Shown one piece after another: positions 27,090 to 35,031 of a stretch of DNA of 35,031 nt; position 1 is the stretch's first letter, and the number at the start of each line of letters is the position of its first letter. The DNA lies in contig RFYK01000008.1 of the NCBI GenBank assembly GCA_009925585.1, positions 1 to 35,031 on the forward strand. The letters are read 5' to 3'. This DNA comes from Betaproteobacteria bacterium (GTDB lineage Bacteria; Pseudomonadota; Gammaproteobacteria; Burkholderiales; Burkholderiaceae_C). Made by a program: the position numbers and the translations under genes. Below the pieces are notes generated by a model. It was not told the origin of the DNA. It did no database searches and saw nothing but the letters and a program-made list of their open reading frames with translations.

Positions 27090-27731
27090 ATGGATATCAA
27101 ATCAGCGCTTTTCTATCTTTTTTCAGCCGTCATGCTGTTCGCGGCTTTGCGCGTCATCACCTCGCGCAACCCGGTACATGCGGCGTTGTATTTGGTGTTG
27201 GCATTCTTTCAAGCGTCGGGCATTTGGATGTTGCTCAAAGCCGAATTTCTCTCCATCACTTTGGTGTTGGTGTATGTGGGCGCAGTGATGGTCTTGTTTT
27301 TGTTCGTGGTGATGATGATCGACATTGACATCGACGCCTTGAAAAAAGATTTTTGGAAACACTTCCCCTTGGCCGCTTTCATCGGTGCCGTGCTGGCACT
27401 GGAGTTGGCCTCGGTGTTGATGGGTGGTTTCCGTTCCTCGCAAATTGCCGTTGACCCCAACACTGTCAACGGTTTACCGGTGTCCAACACGCGAGACTTG
27501 GGCGTGATGCTGTACACCGAATATTTGTACCCTCTGGAAATTGCAGCCGTGATTCTGTTGGTGGCGATCGTGTCGGCGATTGCATTGACCATGCGTGAGC
27601 GCAAAGACACCAAAGCGCAAAACCCCAGCGAGCAAGTCAAAGTCAAACCCGCTGACCGTTTGCGATTGGTCAAAATGGACCCGGTCCAGCAACCCTTGGT
27701 CCCCCCTGTGTCAGAGGAGCCGAAACCATGA
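27090..27731 (+). CDS. nuoJ: NADH-quinone oxidoreductase subunit J
   Basis: The 213-residue membrane subunit has about five transmembrane helices. The conserved third-helix stretch [19 protein letters not shown] contains the pi-bulge region that moves during turnover. A polar C-terminal tail of about 40 residues follows [11 protein letters not shown]. The start at 27090 ([11 protein letters not shown]) is chosen because in-frame sequence upstream of it is the antisense-like shadow of nuoI. The stop overlaps the nuoK start as ATGA. Confidence 0.96.
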   Translation: MDIKSALFYLFSAVMLFAALRVITSRNPVHAALYLVLAFFQASGIWMLLKAEFLSITLVLVYVGAVMVLFLFVVMMIDIDIDALKKDFWKHFPLAAFIGAVLALELASVLMGGFRSSQIAVDPNTVNGLPVSNTRDLGVMLYTEYLYPLEIAAVILLVAIVSAIALTMRERKDTKAQNPSEQVKVKPADRLRLVKMDPVQQPLVPPVSEEPKP

Positions 27732-28036
27732 ACATCACGCTCGGCCATTACTTGACATTGGGCGCAGTATTGTTTGCGCTGTCTGTCATCGGTATTTTTT
27801 TGAACCGAAAAAACCTGATCGTGTTGTTGATGGCCATCGAACTGATGTTGCTGGCTGTGAACACCAATTTTGTCGCGTTCTCGCATTACCTTGGCGACAT
27901 GCATGGACAGGTTTTTGTGTTTTTCATTTTGACGGTTGCCGCTGCCGAGTCTGCGATTGGCTTGGCCATTTTGGTGCTGTTGTTCCGCAACCGTTCCAGC
28001 GTCAGTGTTGACGAACTCAACAGCCTCAAAGGCTGA
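27728..28036 (+). CDS. nuoK: NADH-quinone oxidoreductase subunit K
   Basis: The 102-residue subunit has three transmembrane helices and the two membrane-buried glutamates that relay protons: Glu38 ([12 protein letters not shown]) and Glu74 ([11 protein letters not shown]). Its length equals that of the family. It overlaps nuoJ by four bases and is followed by nuoL after 13 bases. Confidence 0.98.
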   Translation: MNITLGHYLTLGAVLFALSVIGIFLNRKNLIVLLMAIELMLLAVNTNFVAFSHYLGDMHGQVFVFFILTVAAAESAIGLAILVLLFRNRSSVSVDELNSLKG

Positions 28037-28049
28037 GCCACTTTCCACC

Positions 28050-30053
28050 ATGAGCCAAACCCTACAAGCCTCCACCCTGATCACCGTTGCCCTGGCCCCC
28101 TTGGCCGGGTCTTTGTTGGCGGGCATCTGGGGCACACATTTGGGCGGCGGTGGACTGGGCCGCCGCTGGGCGCACAGCCTCACCATTTTGGGTGTGTTCG
28201 TGTCGTTTGTGTTGTCTGCATTGACTTTGCAAGAGGTGGTGGTTGATGGTGCGCGTTTTAACGAAACCATTTACACCTGGATGCAAATCGGTGAACTGAA
28301 AATGGAAATCGGTTTCATGGTGGACGGACTCACCGCCATGATGATGTGCGTGGTCACGTTTGTGTCGTTGATGGTTCACATCTACACCATCGGCTACATG
28401 GAGGAAGACGAGGGCTACAACCGGTTCTTTGCCTACATATCGTTGTTCACTTTCGCCATGTTGATGCTGGTGATGAGCAACAACATGTTGCAGTTGTTCT
28501 TTGGTTGGGAAGCGGTGGGTTTGGTTTCTTACCTGTTGATTGGTTTTTGGTTCAACAAGCCCAGCGCAGTGTTTGCCAACATGAAGGCTTTTTTGGTCAA
28601 CCGTGTCGGTGACTTCGGCTTCATACTCGGCATTGGTTTGATTGCTGCGTATGCAGGCACGTTAAATTACACCGAAGCTTTTGCCAAAGCCGACCAACTG
28701 GCCACCTTGACGTTGCCTGGCACGGAGTGGATGTTGGTGACGGTCATTTGCATTTGTTTGTTCATTGGCGCCATGGGCAAATCGGCGCAATTTCCCTTGC
28801 ATGTCTGGTTACCCGATTCCATGGAAGGCCCCACGCCAATTTCTGCGCTGATTCACGCAGCCACCATGGTCACTGCTGGCATTTTCATGGTTGCCCGCAT
28901 GTCACCCTTGTTTGAGTTGTCTGACACAGCGTTGAATCTGGTCTTGTCTGTGGGTGCCATCACGGCGTTGTTCATGGGCTTTTTGGGCATCGTGCAAAAC
29001 GACATCAAGCGCGTGGTGGCGTATTCCACGCTGTCCCAGTTGGGCTACATGACGGTTGCTTTGGGCGCATCCGCCTATTCAGTGGCGGTGTTTCATTTGA
29101 TGACCCATGCATTCTTCAAGGCCTTGTTGTTTTTGGGCGCAGGGTCGGTCATCATGGGTGTGCACCACAACCAAGACATCCGCTACATGGGCGGTTTGCG
29201 CAAATACATGCCCATCACTTGGTTAACCTCTTTGCTGGGGTCGTTGGCATTGATTGGCACGCCGCTGTTCTCTGGTTTTTATTCGAAAGACAGCATCATT
29301 GAAGCAGTCGCTGCCAGCCATTTACCTGCGGCAGCTTGGGCGCATGCTGCCGTGCTGGCAGGTGTGTTTGTCACCGCCTTTTATTCTTTCCGCATGTACT
29401 TTTTGGTCTTCCACGGCAAGCCGCGCTTTGACCAAGACCCGCATGCACACCATGGTGACGGACATGCTCACACACCGCACGAATCGCCTTGGGTGGTCAC
29501 GCTGCCCTTGGTGCTGCTGGCCATTCCTTCGGTGTTGATCGGCTACTTCACCATCGAACCGATGTTGTTCGGCGATTTTTTCAAAGATGCCATCCAAGTC
29601 AACACCGCATTGCATCCGGCGGTGCACGAGCTGCAATCAGCTTTTCATTCCCCATTGGCGATGGCTGAACACGCATTGACCTCAGTGCCGTTCCTGTTGG
29701 CCATCGCGGGTGTGATGGTGGCTTTTTACATGTACATGATTCACCCGGCTGTGCCAGCGTTCATCCAACGCCATGTCAAACCGCTGCATACCTTGCTGAT
29801 CAACAAATATTTCCTTGACGATTTCAATGAAAACATCCTCGCACGCGGCACACGCGGGTTGGCCACGGGTTTATGGAAGGGCGGCGATCAAGGTGTGATC
29901 GATGGCTTTCTCGTCAACGGGTCATGGCGCGTGGTTGGCAAAGTGGCCATGGTGGCGCGGCGCTTGCAAACCGGTTTTCTCTATCACTATGCCTTGCTGA
30001 TGATTCTGGGTATGTTCGGATTGATCACTTGGTTCGTTTGGCTCAAACCATGA
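28050..30053 (+). CDS. nuoL: NADH-quinone oxidoreductase subunit L
   Basis: The 667-residue antiporter-like subunit is the distal proton pump with the long lateral helix. Conserved features are LFFGWEAVGLVSYLLIGFW (key Glu), MGKSAQFPLHVWLPDSMEGP (key Lys) and a broken-helix region around STLSQLGYMTVALG. A histidine-rich loop (HAHHGDGHAHTPHE, about 464-478) is longer than needed and may be exposed on the cytoplasmic face. The start MSQTLQAST at 28050 is chosen because sequence upstream in the frame overlaps nuoK. Confidence 0.97.
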   Translation: MSQTLQASTLITVALAPLAGSLLAGIWGTHLGGGGLGRRWAHSLTILGVFVSFVLSALTLQEVVVDGARFNETIYTWMQIGELKMEIGFMVDGLTAMMMCVVTFVSLMVHIYTIGYMEEDEGYNRFFAYISLFTFAMLMLVMSNNMLQLFFGWEAVGLVSYLLIGFWFNKPSAVFANMKAFLVNRVGDFGFILGIGLIAAYAGTLNYTEAFAKADQLATLTLPGTEWMLVTVICICLFIGAMGKSAQFPLHVWLPDSMEGPTPISALIHAATMVTAGIFMVARMSPLFELSDTALNLVLSVGAITALFMGFLGIVQNDIKRVVAYSTLSQLGYMTVALGASAYSVAVFHLMTHAFFKALLFLGAGSVIMGVHHNQDIRYMGGLRKYMPITWLTSLLGSLALIGTPLFSGFYSKDSIIEAVAASHLPAAAWAHAAVLAGVFVTAFYSFRMYFLVFHGKPRFDQDPHAHHGDGHAHTPHESPWVVTLPLVLLAIPSVLIGYFTIEPMLFGDFFKDAIQVNTALHPAVHELQSAFHSPLAMAEHALTSVPFLLAIAGVMVAFYMYMIHPAVPAFIQRHVKPLHTLLINKYFLDDFNENILARGTRGLATGLWKGGDQGVIDGFLVNGSWRVVGKVAMVARRLQTGFLYHYALLMILGMFGLITWFVWLKP

Positions 30054-30096
30054 ACTCCAACATGTCATTGATTCGAATTACCCACAGAGGCTCGCC

Positions 30097-31575
30097 ATGG
30101 AAATGTTGAGCTTGGCCATTTGGACCCCGATAGTGTTTGGCGTGCTGTTGCTCGCCCTGGGGCGTGATGAGCATGCGAATGTGGTGCGCTGGGTTGCGCT
30201 GACGGGTGCACTGGTCAGTTTTGCGTTGACCTTGCCTTTGTATGCCCAGTTTGACAATGGCTCGGCCGCCATGCAGTTTGTTGAGAACCTGCCCTGGATC
30301 AATCGCTTCAATGTGAATTACCACTTGGGCATCGACGGTATTTCTTTGTGGTTTGTGGTGTTGACGGCGTTCATCACCGTGGTGGTGGTGATCGCTGGTT
30401 GGGAGGTCATCACCGAGCGTGTCAACCAATACATGGGCGCGTTTTTGGTCCTCAGTGGTTTGATGATCGGTGTGTTTTGCGCGCTGGATGGCATGTTGTT
30501 CTACGTGTTTTTTGAAGCCACCTTGATCCCCATGTACTTGATCATCGGGGTGTGGGGCGGTCCGAACAAAATTTACGCGGCATTCAAATTCTTCCTCTAC
30601 ACCTTGCTGGGCTCATTGCTGATGCTGGTGGCGTTGATTTATCTCTACATTGCCTCAGAAGGCAGTTTTGATTTGGCCACATGGCAGCAACTACCTTTGG
30701 CAGCCACGCCGCAAACCTTGTTGTTCTTTGCTTTCTTCGCCGCTTTTGCAGTCAAAGTACCCATGTGGCCAGTGCACACTTGGTTGCCAGATGTGCACGT
30801 TGAAGCCCCCACAGGTGGCTCTGCGGTGTTGGCTGCCATCATGCTCAAACTGGGTGCTTACGGTTTCTTGCGGTTCTCCTTACCCATTGCCCCTGACGCT
30901 GCACACGAATGGGCTTGGTTGATGCTGGCGCTGTCCTTGATCGCCGTGGTTTACGTGGGTTTGGTGGCCATTGTTCAGCAAGACATGAAGAAACTGGTCG
31001 CGTATTCGTCGGTGGCGCACATGGGGTTTGTCACCTTGGGTTTTTTCATCTTCAGTGAACTGGGTGTCAGTGGCGCCATTGTGCAAATGATTGCGCACGG
31101 GTTTGTGTCTGCGGCCATGTTCTTGTGCATTGGTGTGTTGTACGACCGAGTGCATTCCCGCGAGATCGCCAGTTACGGTGGCGTGGTGAACCGCATGCCC
31201 AAATTTGCGGCGTTTGCCGTGTTGTTTGCCATGGCCAATTGCGGTCTGCCCGGCACTGCAGGTTTTGTCGGAGAGTGGATGGTCATTTTGGCCACCGTTA
31301 AATTCAATTTCTGGTTGGGTCTGTTGGCTGCTTCAGCGCTGATATTTGGCGCGGCCTATACCTTGTGGATGGTCAAGCGAGTCTATCTGGGGCCCGTCGT
31401 CAATGACGATGTTGAAGCTTTGCAAGACATCAATGCACGCGAGTTTTTGATGCTCAGCCTGTTGGCCGCGGCGGTATTGTGGATGGGCGTCTATCCCAAA
31501 CCTTTCACAGATGTGATGCATGCGTCTGTCAGCCAGCTGCTGCAACATGTGGCTTTGAGCAAATTACCCTTATGA
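30097..31575 (+). CDS. nuoM: NADH-quinone oxidoreductase subunit M
   Basis: The 492-residue antiporter-like subunit has the catalytic glutamate Glu140 (YVFFEATLIPMYLIIGVWGG) and the lysine-bearing helix VKVPMWPVHTWLPDVHVEAP. Its start has AGAGG upstream. The 43-base gap after nuoL is the longest but one in the operon and contains only a 19-codon out-of-frame reading frame that overlaps the nuoL stop. Confidence 0.97.
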   Translation: MEMLSLAIWTPIVFGVLLLALGRDEHANVVRWVALTGALVSFALTLPLYAQFDNGSAAMQFVENLPWINRFNVNYHLGIDGISLWFVVLTAFITVVVVIAGWEVITERVNQYMGAFLVLSGLMIGVFCALDGMLFYVFFEATLIPMYLIIGVWGGPNKIYAAFKFFLYTLLGSLLMLVALIYLYIASEGSFDLATWQQLPLAATPQTLLFFAFFAAFAVKVPMWPVHTWLPDVHVEAPTGGSAVLAAIMLKLGAYGFLRFSLPIAPDAAHEWAWLMLALSLIAVVYVGLVAIVQQDMKKLVAYSSVAHMGFVTLGFFIFSELGVSGAIVQMIAHGFVSAAMFLCIGVLYDRVHSREIASYGGVVNRMPKFAAFAVLFAMANCGLPGTAGFVGEWMVILATVKFNFWLGLLAASALIFGAAYTLWMVKRVYLGPVVNDDVEALQDINAREFLMLSLLAAAVLWMGVYPKPFTDVMHASVSQLLQHVALSKLPL

Positions 31576-31606
31576 ATGACACGATGAACTGCTTAGGAAG
31601 TCAACC

Positions 31607-33094
31607 ATGATGAACAGTGTCAGCTGGCTGACCGCATTGCCTGAAATTTTCTTGTTGTCGATGGCATGTGTCATCACCTTGGTGGATTTGTGGGTCAAGC
31701 GAAAAGACCGCGCGCTGACGTATTTGCTGACGTTGGCCACTTTGTTGGCCGTGGCATTGATGCATGCCATGAATGCAAGCACCGGGCAGACCGTGTACGG
31801 TTTTGATCAAATGGTGGTGTCAGATGCCATGGGCAATTGGCTCAAATGTTTCGCCACATTGGCTGTCATGGTCACTTTGATTTATGGCCGCCCCTATGCC
31901 GCTGACCGCCACATGCTTGAGGGCGGAGAGCTGTTTCTTTTAAGCATGTTCTCGTTGTTGGGCATGTCTGTGATGATTTCTGGCAACCATTTTTTGGTGA
32001 TCTATTTGGGTTTAGAGTTGCTGACCTTGTCGAGTTACGCCTTGGTTGCGTTACGCAGAGACAATGGCAACGCCACCGAAGCCGCCATGAAATATTTTGT
32101 GTTGGGCGCATTGGCCAGCGGCTTTTTGCTTTACGGTTTGTCGATGATGTACGGCGCCACCGGTTCACTGGAACTCTCCACGGTGTTCCAAGCCATTTCC
32201 AGTGGCCACATCAAGCATCAGGTTTTGGTGCTCGGCGTGGTGTTTGTGGTGTGCGGTATTGCTTTCAAATTGGGGGCGGCTCCTTTTCACATGTGGGTGC
32301 CTGACATTTACCAAGGTTCTCCCACCGCGGTGACATTGATGATTGCTGCTGCGCCCAAGTTGGCCGCGTTTGCCATGATGATGCGATTGTTGGTTGATGG
32401 CATGTTGCCACTCGCCATAGATTGGCAACAAATGATGATGGTGCTCGCCGTGCTGTCCTTGTTGATTGGCAATTTGTCTGCCATTGCACAAACCAATTTG
32501 AAGCGCATGCTGGCTTTTTCCACCATTGCCCAAATGGGTTTTGTGCTGATAGGCATGTTGTCTGGTGTCAACCATGGCAATACCTTGTCTGCAGCGAATG
32601 CTTACAGCTCTGCGATGTTCTACATGATCAGCTATGTGCTCACCACCTTGGGTGTGTTCGGCGTGATTTTGTTGTTGGCTCGCGAGGGGTTTGAAAGCGA
32701 AGAAATTGCTGACTTGGCCGGGCTCAACCAACGCAGCCCCTTGTTTGCTGGGGTGATGGCGGTTTGTCTGTTCTCTTTGGCGGGTGTGCCGCCCTTGGTG
32801 GGCTTCTTTGCCAAGCTGTCAGTGTTGCAAGCATTGGTTGCGTCTGAGCAAATCAGTTCTTTGGCGTTGGCGGTGTTTGCTGTGATGATGTCGTTGGTGG
32901 GTGCGTTTTACTATTTGCGGGTCATCAAGGTGATGTATTTCGATCCGCCGCTGACCGCGTCTACGGTGTCTGCCCAACAACATGTCAAGGCGGTGCTCGC
33001 CCTCAATGGCGGTTTGGTGTTGTTGCTGGGCTTGTTGCCTGGTGGATTGATGTCCTTGTGCGCGGTGGCGGTTGTTCAGGCGCTGGGCACCTGA
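31607..33094 (+). CDS. nuoN: NADH-quinone oxidoreductase subunit N
   Basis: The 495-residue third antiporter-like subunit has Glu137 (YLGLELLTLSSYALVAL) and the lysine helix FKLGAAPFHMWVPDIYQGSP. LKRMLAFSTIAQMGFVLIG marks the broken helix. Two consecutive ATG codons (31607 and 31610) follow AGGAAG; either could be used. It closes the operon; the next gene on the same strand begins 27 bases later and appears to have its own promoter. Confidence 0.97.
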   Translation: MMNSVSWLTALPEIFLLSMACVITLVDLWVKRKDRALTYLLTLATLLAVALMHAMNASTGQTVYGFDQMVVSDAMGNWLKCFATLAVMVTLIYGRPYAADRHMLEGGELFLLSMFSLLGMSVMISGNHFLVIYLGLELLTLSSYALVALRRDNGNATEAAMKYFVLGALASGFLLYGLSMMYGATGSLELSTVFQAISSGHIKHQVLVLGVVFVVCGIAFKLGAAPFHMWVPDIYQGSPTAVTLMIAAAPKLAAFAMMMRLLVDGMLPLAIDWQQMMMVLAVLSLLIGNLSAIAQTNLKRMLAFSTIAQMGFVLIGMLSGVNHGNTLSAANAYSSAMFYMISYVLTTLGVFGVILLLAREGFESEEIADLAGLNQRSPLFAGVMAVCLFSLAGVPPLVGFFAKLSVLQALVASEQISSLALAVFAVMMSLVGAFYYLRVIKVMYFDPPLTASTVSAQQHVKAVLALNGGLVLLLGLLPGGLMSLCAVAVVQALGT

Positions 33095-33106
33095 AACAGT
33101 TGTCTT

Positions 33107-33115
33107 TGCCATAAT
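33107..33115 (+). promoter_or_regulatory. Extended -10 promoter for the DUF1178 gene
   Basis: TGC-CATAAT is an extended -10 element: TG at 33107-33108, one base, then a hexamer with five of six consensus bases. It ends six bases before the ATG at 33122, so transcription would start at or beside the A of the start codon. No Shine-Dalgarno is present. The arrangement predicts a leaderless mRNA. Confidence 0.5.
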
Positions 33116-33121
33116 CCGCCC

Positions 33122-33610
33122 ATGAAAGTGCTTAATCTCCAATGTCAACACCAGCATCAGTTTGAAGGTTGGTTTGCGTCCGAGGATGACTACCAGTCCC
33201 AACGAGCGCGTGACTTGGTGGAATGCCCGGTGTGTGGCGACAACACCATTCAAAAGTTACTCAGCGCGCCGCGATTGAATTTGCTGACGTCTCGCCTAGA
33301 ACCTCAGCCCGTCCACACCGAGTCTTCGTCTGCCAGCCATGAGCTGGTGCCCATGCCAGAGACCACACCCGTGCCGATGCCACCAGAAGCACAAGTGGCT
33401 TGGTTAAAGATGGTCCAGCATGTGATGGCCAACACAGAAGACGTCGGTCAAGATTTTGCAGAGGAAGCCCGCAAAATGCACTATGGTGAGACCGAAGAGC
33501 GCAACATCCGAGGTCAGGTTTCGTTAGAAGAAACCCATTCATTGTTGGAAGAGGGCATACCTGTCATGCCGTTGCCCTTGCCAGCTGCACTCAAAGGCTC
33601 AGTTCACTGA
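33122..33610 (+). CDS. DUF1178 family protein with a zinc-ribbon-like N-terminus
   Basis: The 162-residue protein begins MKVLNLQCQHQHQFEGWF, the hallmark of the DUF1178 family. Cys8, His10/His12 and the pair Cys35-x2-Cys38 (ECPVCGD) could bind one zinc. A low-complexity Pro/Glu stretch spans about 60-90. The C-terminal part contains NTEDVGQDFAEEARKMHYGE followed by RNIRGQVSLEET, also characteristic of the family. Its function is unknown; a role in translation or metal handling would be guesswork. It lies downstream of nuoN on the same strand, probably from its own promoter. Confidence 0.85.
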   Translation: MKVLNLQCQHQHQFEGWFASEDDYQSQRARDLVECPVCGDNTIQKLLSAPRLNLLTSRLEPQPVHTESSSASHELVPMPETTPVPMPPEAQVAWLKMVQHVMANTEDVGQDFAEEARKMHYGETEERNIRGQVSLEETHSLLEEGIPVMPLPLPAALKGSVH

Positions 33611-33630
33611 GCCCCAAGCATCAGTTACCA

Positions 33631-33644
33631 GGGGCGGCTGCCCC
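33631..33644. terminator. Possible weak bidirectional terminator hairpin
   Basis: GGGGC (33631-33635) and GCCCC (33640-33644) form a 5-bp GC stem around GGCT in the short gap between two convergent genes. There is no immediate T-run on the plus strand (TTTTT occurs only at about 33660). It may help end transcription from either side. Confidence 0.35.
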
Positions 33645-33652
33645 GATGAACA

Positions 33653-33796
33653 TCACTTGTTTTTCAATTTTCCGCGTGGCGCCACGAACGTCACTGGCGC
33701 ACTCGGTCTGTCTCCCGGCACGATCACTTTCGGAGGTGACGTGTCCTTTTTGGGTTTCTTGGTCATTTTGTGACTGCGCTGTTCGCCTTTGGCCAT
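33653..33796 (-). CDS. Small basic protein of unknown function (47 residues)
   Basis: The gene is short but well supported: the ATG at 33796 has GGAGAA directly upstream. The protein begins MAKGEQRSHKMTKKPKKD and ends in VAPRGKLKNK. It has ten lysines and three arginines against three acidic residues, so it is strongly basic and rich in proline. I associate MAKGxQRSNxxxKKPK-like small proteins with many proteobacteria, but no function is known to me. Nucleic acid or ribosome binding would fit the charge; this is inference. An in-frame ATG at 33841 lacks support. It lies 49 bases downstream of the nitroreductase and may be co-transcribed with it. Confidence 0.65.
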   Translation of the reverse strand: MAKGEQRSHKMTKKPKKDTSPPKVIVPGDRPSAPVTFVAPRGKLKNK

Positions 33797-33845
33797 GAGA
33801 TTCTCCGGTGGGTGTTGCGGTGGGGTAGCGCAAAGCAGCAATGGC

Positions 33846-34484
33846 CTACTTCACTTCGGTGACAAATTCGCTGCGCGGACGACGCACTTTGACCAGTGGC
33901 TCTAGCCAGTCTTGACCACTGAGTCGATAACCCAAAGGCATGAGGGCCACACTGCGTAACCCACGCGCTGAAAGATTCAAAATCTCGTCGACAGCAGCGG
34001 GCTGAAAGCCTTCCATGGGTGTGCTGTCAACCTGTTCCAACGCGGCGGCGATCAGGCTGGCACCCAGTCCAATATAAGCTTGTCTGGCAGCGTGTTCAAA
34101 ATTGACTTGTGCCTCACGCGCAGGGTAATTTTTTAGCAGCATGTTGCGGTAATTTTCCCAGCCTTCATTGGTGCCGCCACGTGCATTGACGTGCAGGTCA
34201 AACATGTGGTTGATGCGGTCAGCGGTGTAGGTGTCCCAAGCCGCGAACACCAACAGGTGAGAGCCTTCTGTGATTTGCGCCTGGTCATTGGCTGCAGCGC
34301 GGATGCGGGCGCGCACCTCGGGGTTGCTCACCACCACCACTTCATAAGGCTGTAAGCCGCTGGAGCTGGGTGCCAATCGAGCGGCTTCCACAATCCGGTC
34401 CACCTTGTCTTGCGACACCGTTTTGCTGGCGTCCATTTTTTTGGTGGCATAGCGCCATTGCAGTTGTTCTAAGAGTTGTGCCAT
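33846..34484 (-). CDS. Nitroreductase-family NAD(P)H-dependent flavoprotein (NfsB-like)
   Basis: The 212-residue protein has the FMN-dependent nitroreductase fold. Arg11 (WRYATKKMD) and the SSSGLQPYEVVVV segment near 40-52 contact FMN phosphate and the isoalloxazine ring. AARQAYIGLGASLIAAALEQVDSTPMEGF and RSVALMPLGYR are typical of the NfsB/dihydropteridine-reductase group. Natural substrates are often quinones, nitro compounds or aldehydes and cannot be told here. The ATG is preceded by AGGAAA. glnS lies 48 bases upstream on the same strand. Confidence 0.85.
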   Translation of the reverse strand: MAQLLEQLQWRYATKKMDASKTVSQDKVDRIVEAARLAPSSSGLQPYEVVVVSNPEVRARIRAAANDQAQITEGSHLLVFAAWDTYTADRINHMFDLHVNARGGTNEGWENYRNMLLKNYPAREAQVNFEHAARQAYIGLGASLIAAALEQVDSTPMEGFQPAAVDEILNLSARGLRSVALMPLGYRLSGQDWLEPLVKVRRPRSEFVTEVK

Positions 34485-34532
34485 GGAGATTTCCTGAAAA
34501 AATGATTATCGCTGTGAAAGCAGCAATGTGAC

Positions 34533-35031
34533 TTACTTGGACCCATTGTCTTTGAGGCTGACTGCGCGGTTAAACACCAGCTGGGCAGCACTGTGGTCAA
34601 CCCGATCCGCCACAAAATAACCCAAACGCTCAAATTGAAACTTGTCGTCTGGTTTGGCATGCCGCAAGGTCGGTTCAACCCAAGCATGTTGAATTTTCAA
34701 ACTGTCAGGGTTGATGACAGACAAAAAGTCACGCCCACCTGCATCGGGGTGCGCCTCGGCTTTGACGCTGTCAGCACCGGCGCTGCCACTTTTCGTTTCA
34801 GGAAAAACGCTGGCATGCACCTCGGTCACACGGCCATCGCTGTCTTTCAAGCAACCGGTGCATTGAACGATGTAACCGGCCTTGAGACGAACAATGCTCC
34901 CCGGTGTGACGCTGCCATCTGCACTTGTGACGGGTGGGCTGAGGCGCTTGTAACCTTTGGGCGGCACTTCGGCGAAGTCATCGCGCTCAATCCACACCTC
35001 TTTGCCAATGGTGAAATGTCTTGCCGCAGGC
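34533..35031 (-). CDS. glnS: Glutamine--tRNA ligase, C-terminal part (5' end beyond the window)
   Basis: About 165 codons of the C-terminal anticodon-binding beta-barrel region are present; the catalytic Rossmann domain lies past position 35031. VWIERDDFAEVPPKGYKRLSP matches the start of the distal barrel, and DFLSVINPDSLKIQHAWVEP followed by FQFERLGYFVADRVD to LVFNRAVSLKDNGSK matches the end of GlnRS. The enzyme charges tRNA-Gln with glutamine. The insert around SGSAGADSVKAEAHP replaces the usual linker to the VSAAHA-like segment and seems short, but this is a variable region. Confidence 0.92.
   Translation of the reverse strand, partial: PAARHFTIGKEVWIERDDFAEVPPKGYKRLSPPVTSADGSVTPGSIVRLKAGYIVQCTGCLKDSDGRVTEVHASVFPETKSGSAGADSVKAEAHPDAGGRDFLSVINPDSLKIQHAWVEPTLRHAKPDDKFQFERLGYFVADRVDHSAAQLVFNRAVSLKDNGSK

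Noticed and set aside
30050-30109. 19-codon reading frame overlapping the nuoL stop and running past the nuoM start
   Set aside because: It has ATGA overlap with nuoL but no motif, and ends inside nuoM out of frame; most simply chance. A coupling mini-cistron remains possible.
1-35031. Mobile elements, CRISPR arrays, prophage genes or long direct repeats
   Set aside because: None seen on reading through: no transposase, integrase or phage-like protein, and no regularly spaced repeats.

Overview
The window looks like the chromosome of a betaproteobacterium of the order Burkholderiales, most likely Comamonadaceae (Limnohabitans/Rhodoferax-like). The basis is the block rpsO-pnp-tpiA-secG-tRNA-Leu-nuoA..N, the prfB/pepN/fbp block on the other strand, and protein sequences that read as Comamonadaceae-like. 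No database search was possible, so the genus is an inference. Most genes are housekeeping. The only accessory-looking part is the first 5.5 kb.

Region 1 (1-5.5 kb). A low-GC surface lipoprotein gene with a TbpB-like C-terminal signature stands at the left edge. It is followed by a structured intergenic stretch and a minus-strand gene for a B12-binding regulator of the AerR/PpaA type. Divergent from that regulator is a plus-strand cluster: a Tat-exported small subunit, a GMC-family FAD dehydrogenase with a C-x5-C-x3-C motif, a ribbon-helix-helix protein, and glyoxalase I. This is the most promising place for unrecognised biology, because a cobalamin (possibly light) sensor sits head-to-head with a periplasmic dehydrogenase rather than with photosynthesis genes.

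Region 2 (5.5-12.4 kb, minus strand). In transcription order: ybiB-like phosphoribosyltransferase homologue, cobA (siroheme/B12 precursor synthesis), prfB (with the autoregulatory +1 frameshift), pepN, fbp, and a small unknown protein.

Region 3 (12.4-18.7 kb, plus strand). tsaD (tRNA t6A modification), a class I aminotransferase, rpsO, pnp, tpiA, secG and tRNA-Leu(GAG). rpsO has a consensus -10 box inside the preceding stop codon. A hairpin terminator follows rpsO, and a long hairpin lies in the pnp leader.

Region 4 (18.8-33.1 kb, plus strand). A complete 14-gene nuo operon encodes NDH-1/complex I. Several neighbours overlap by 4 or 8 bases. All expected Fe-S ligands of the NuoB, E, F, G and I subunits can be seen.

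Region 5 (33.1-35 kb). A DUF1178 zinc-ribbon-like protein on the plus strand, then on the minus strand the 3' part of glnS, a nitroreductase and a 47-residue basic protein. No insertion sequence, prophage, CRISPR array or rRNA was seen. No gene-free stretch exceeds 300 bases.
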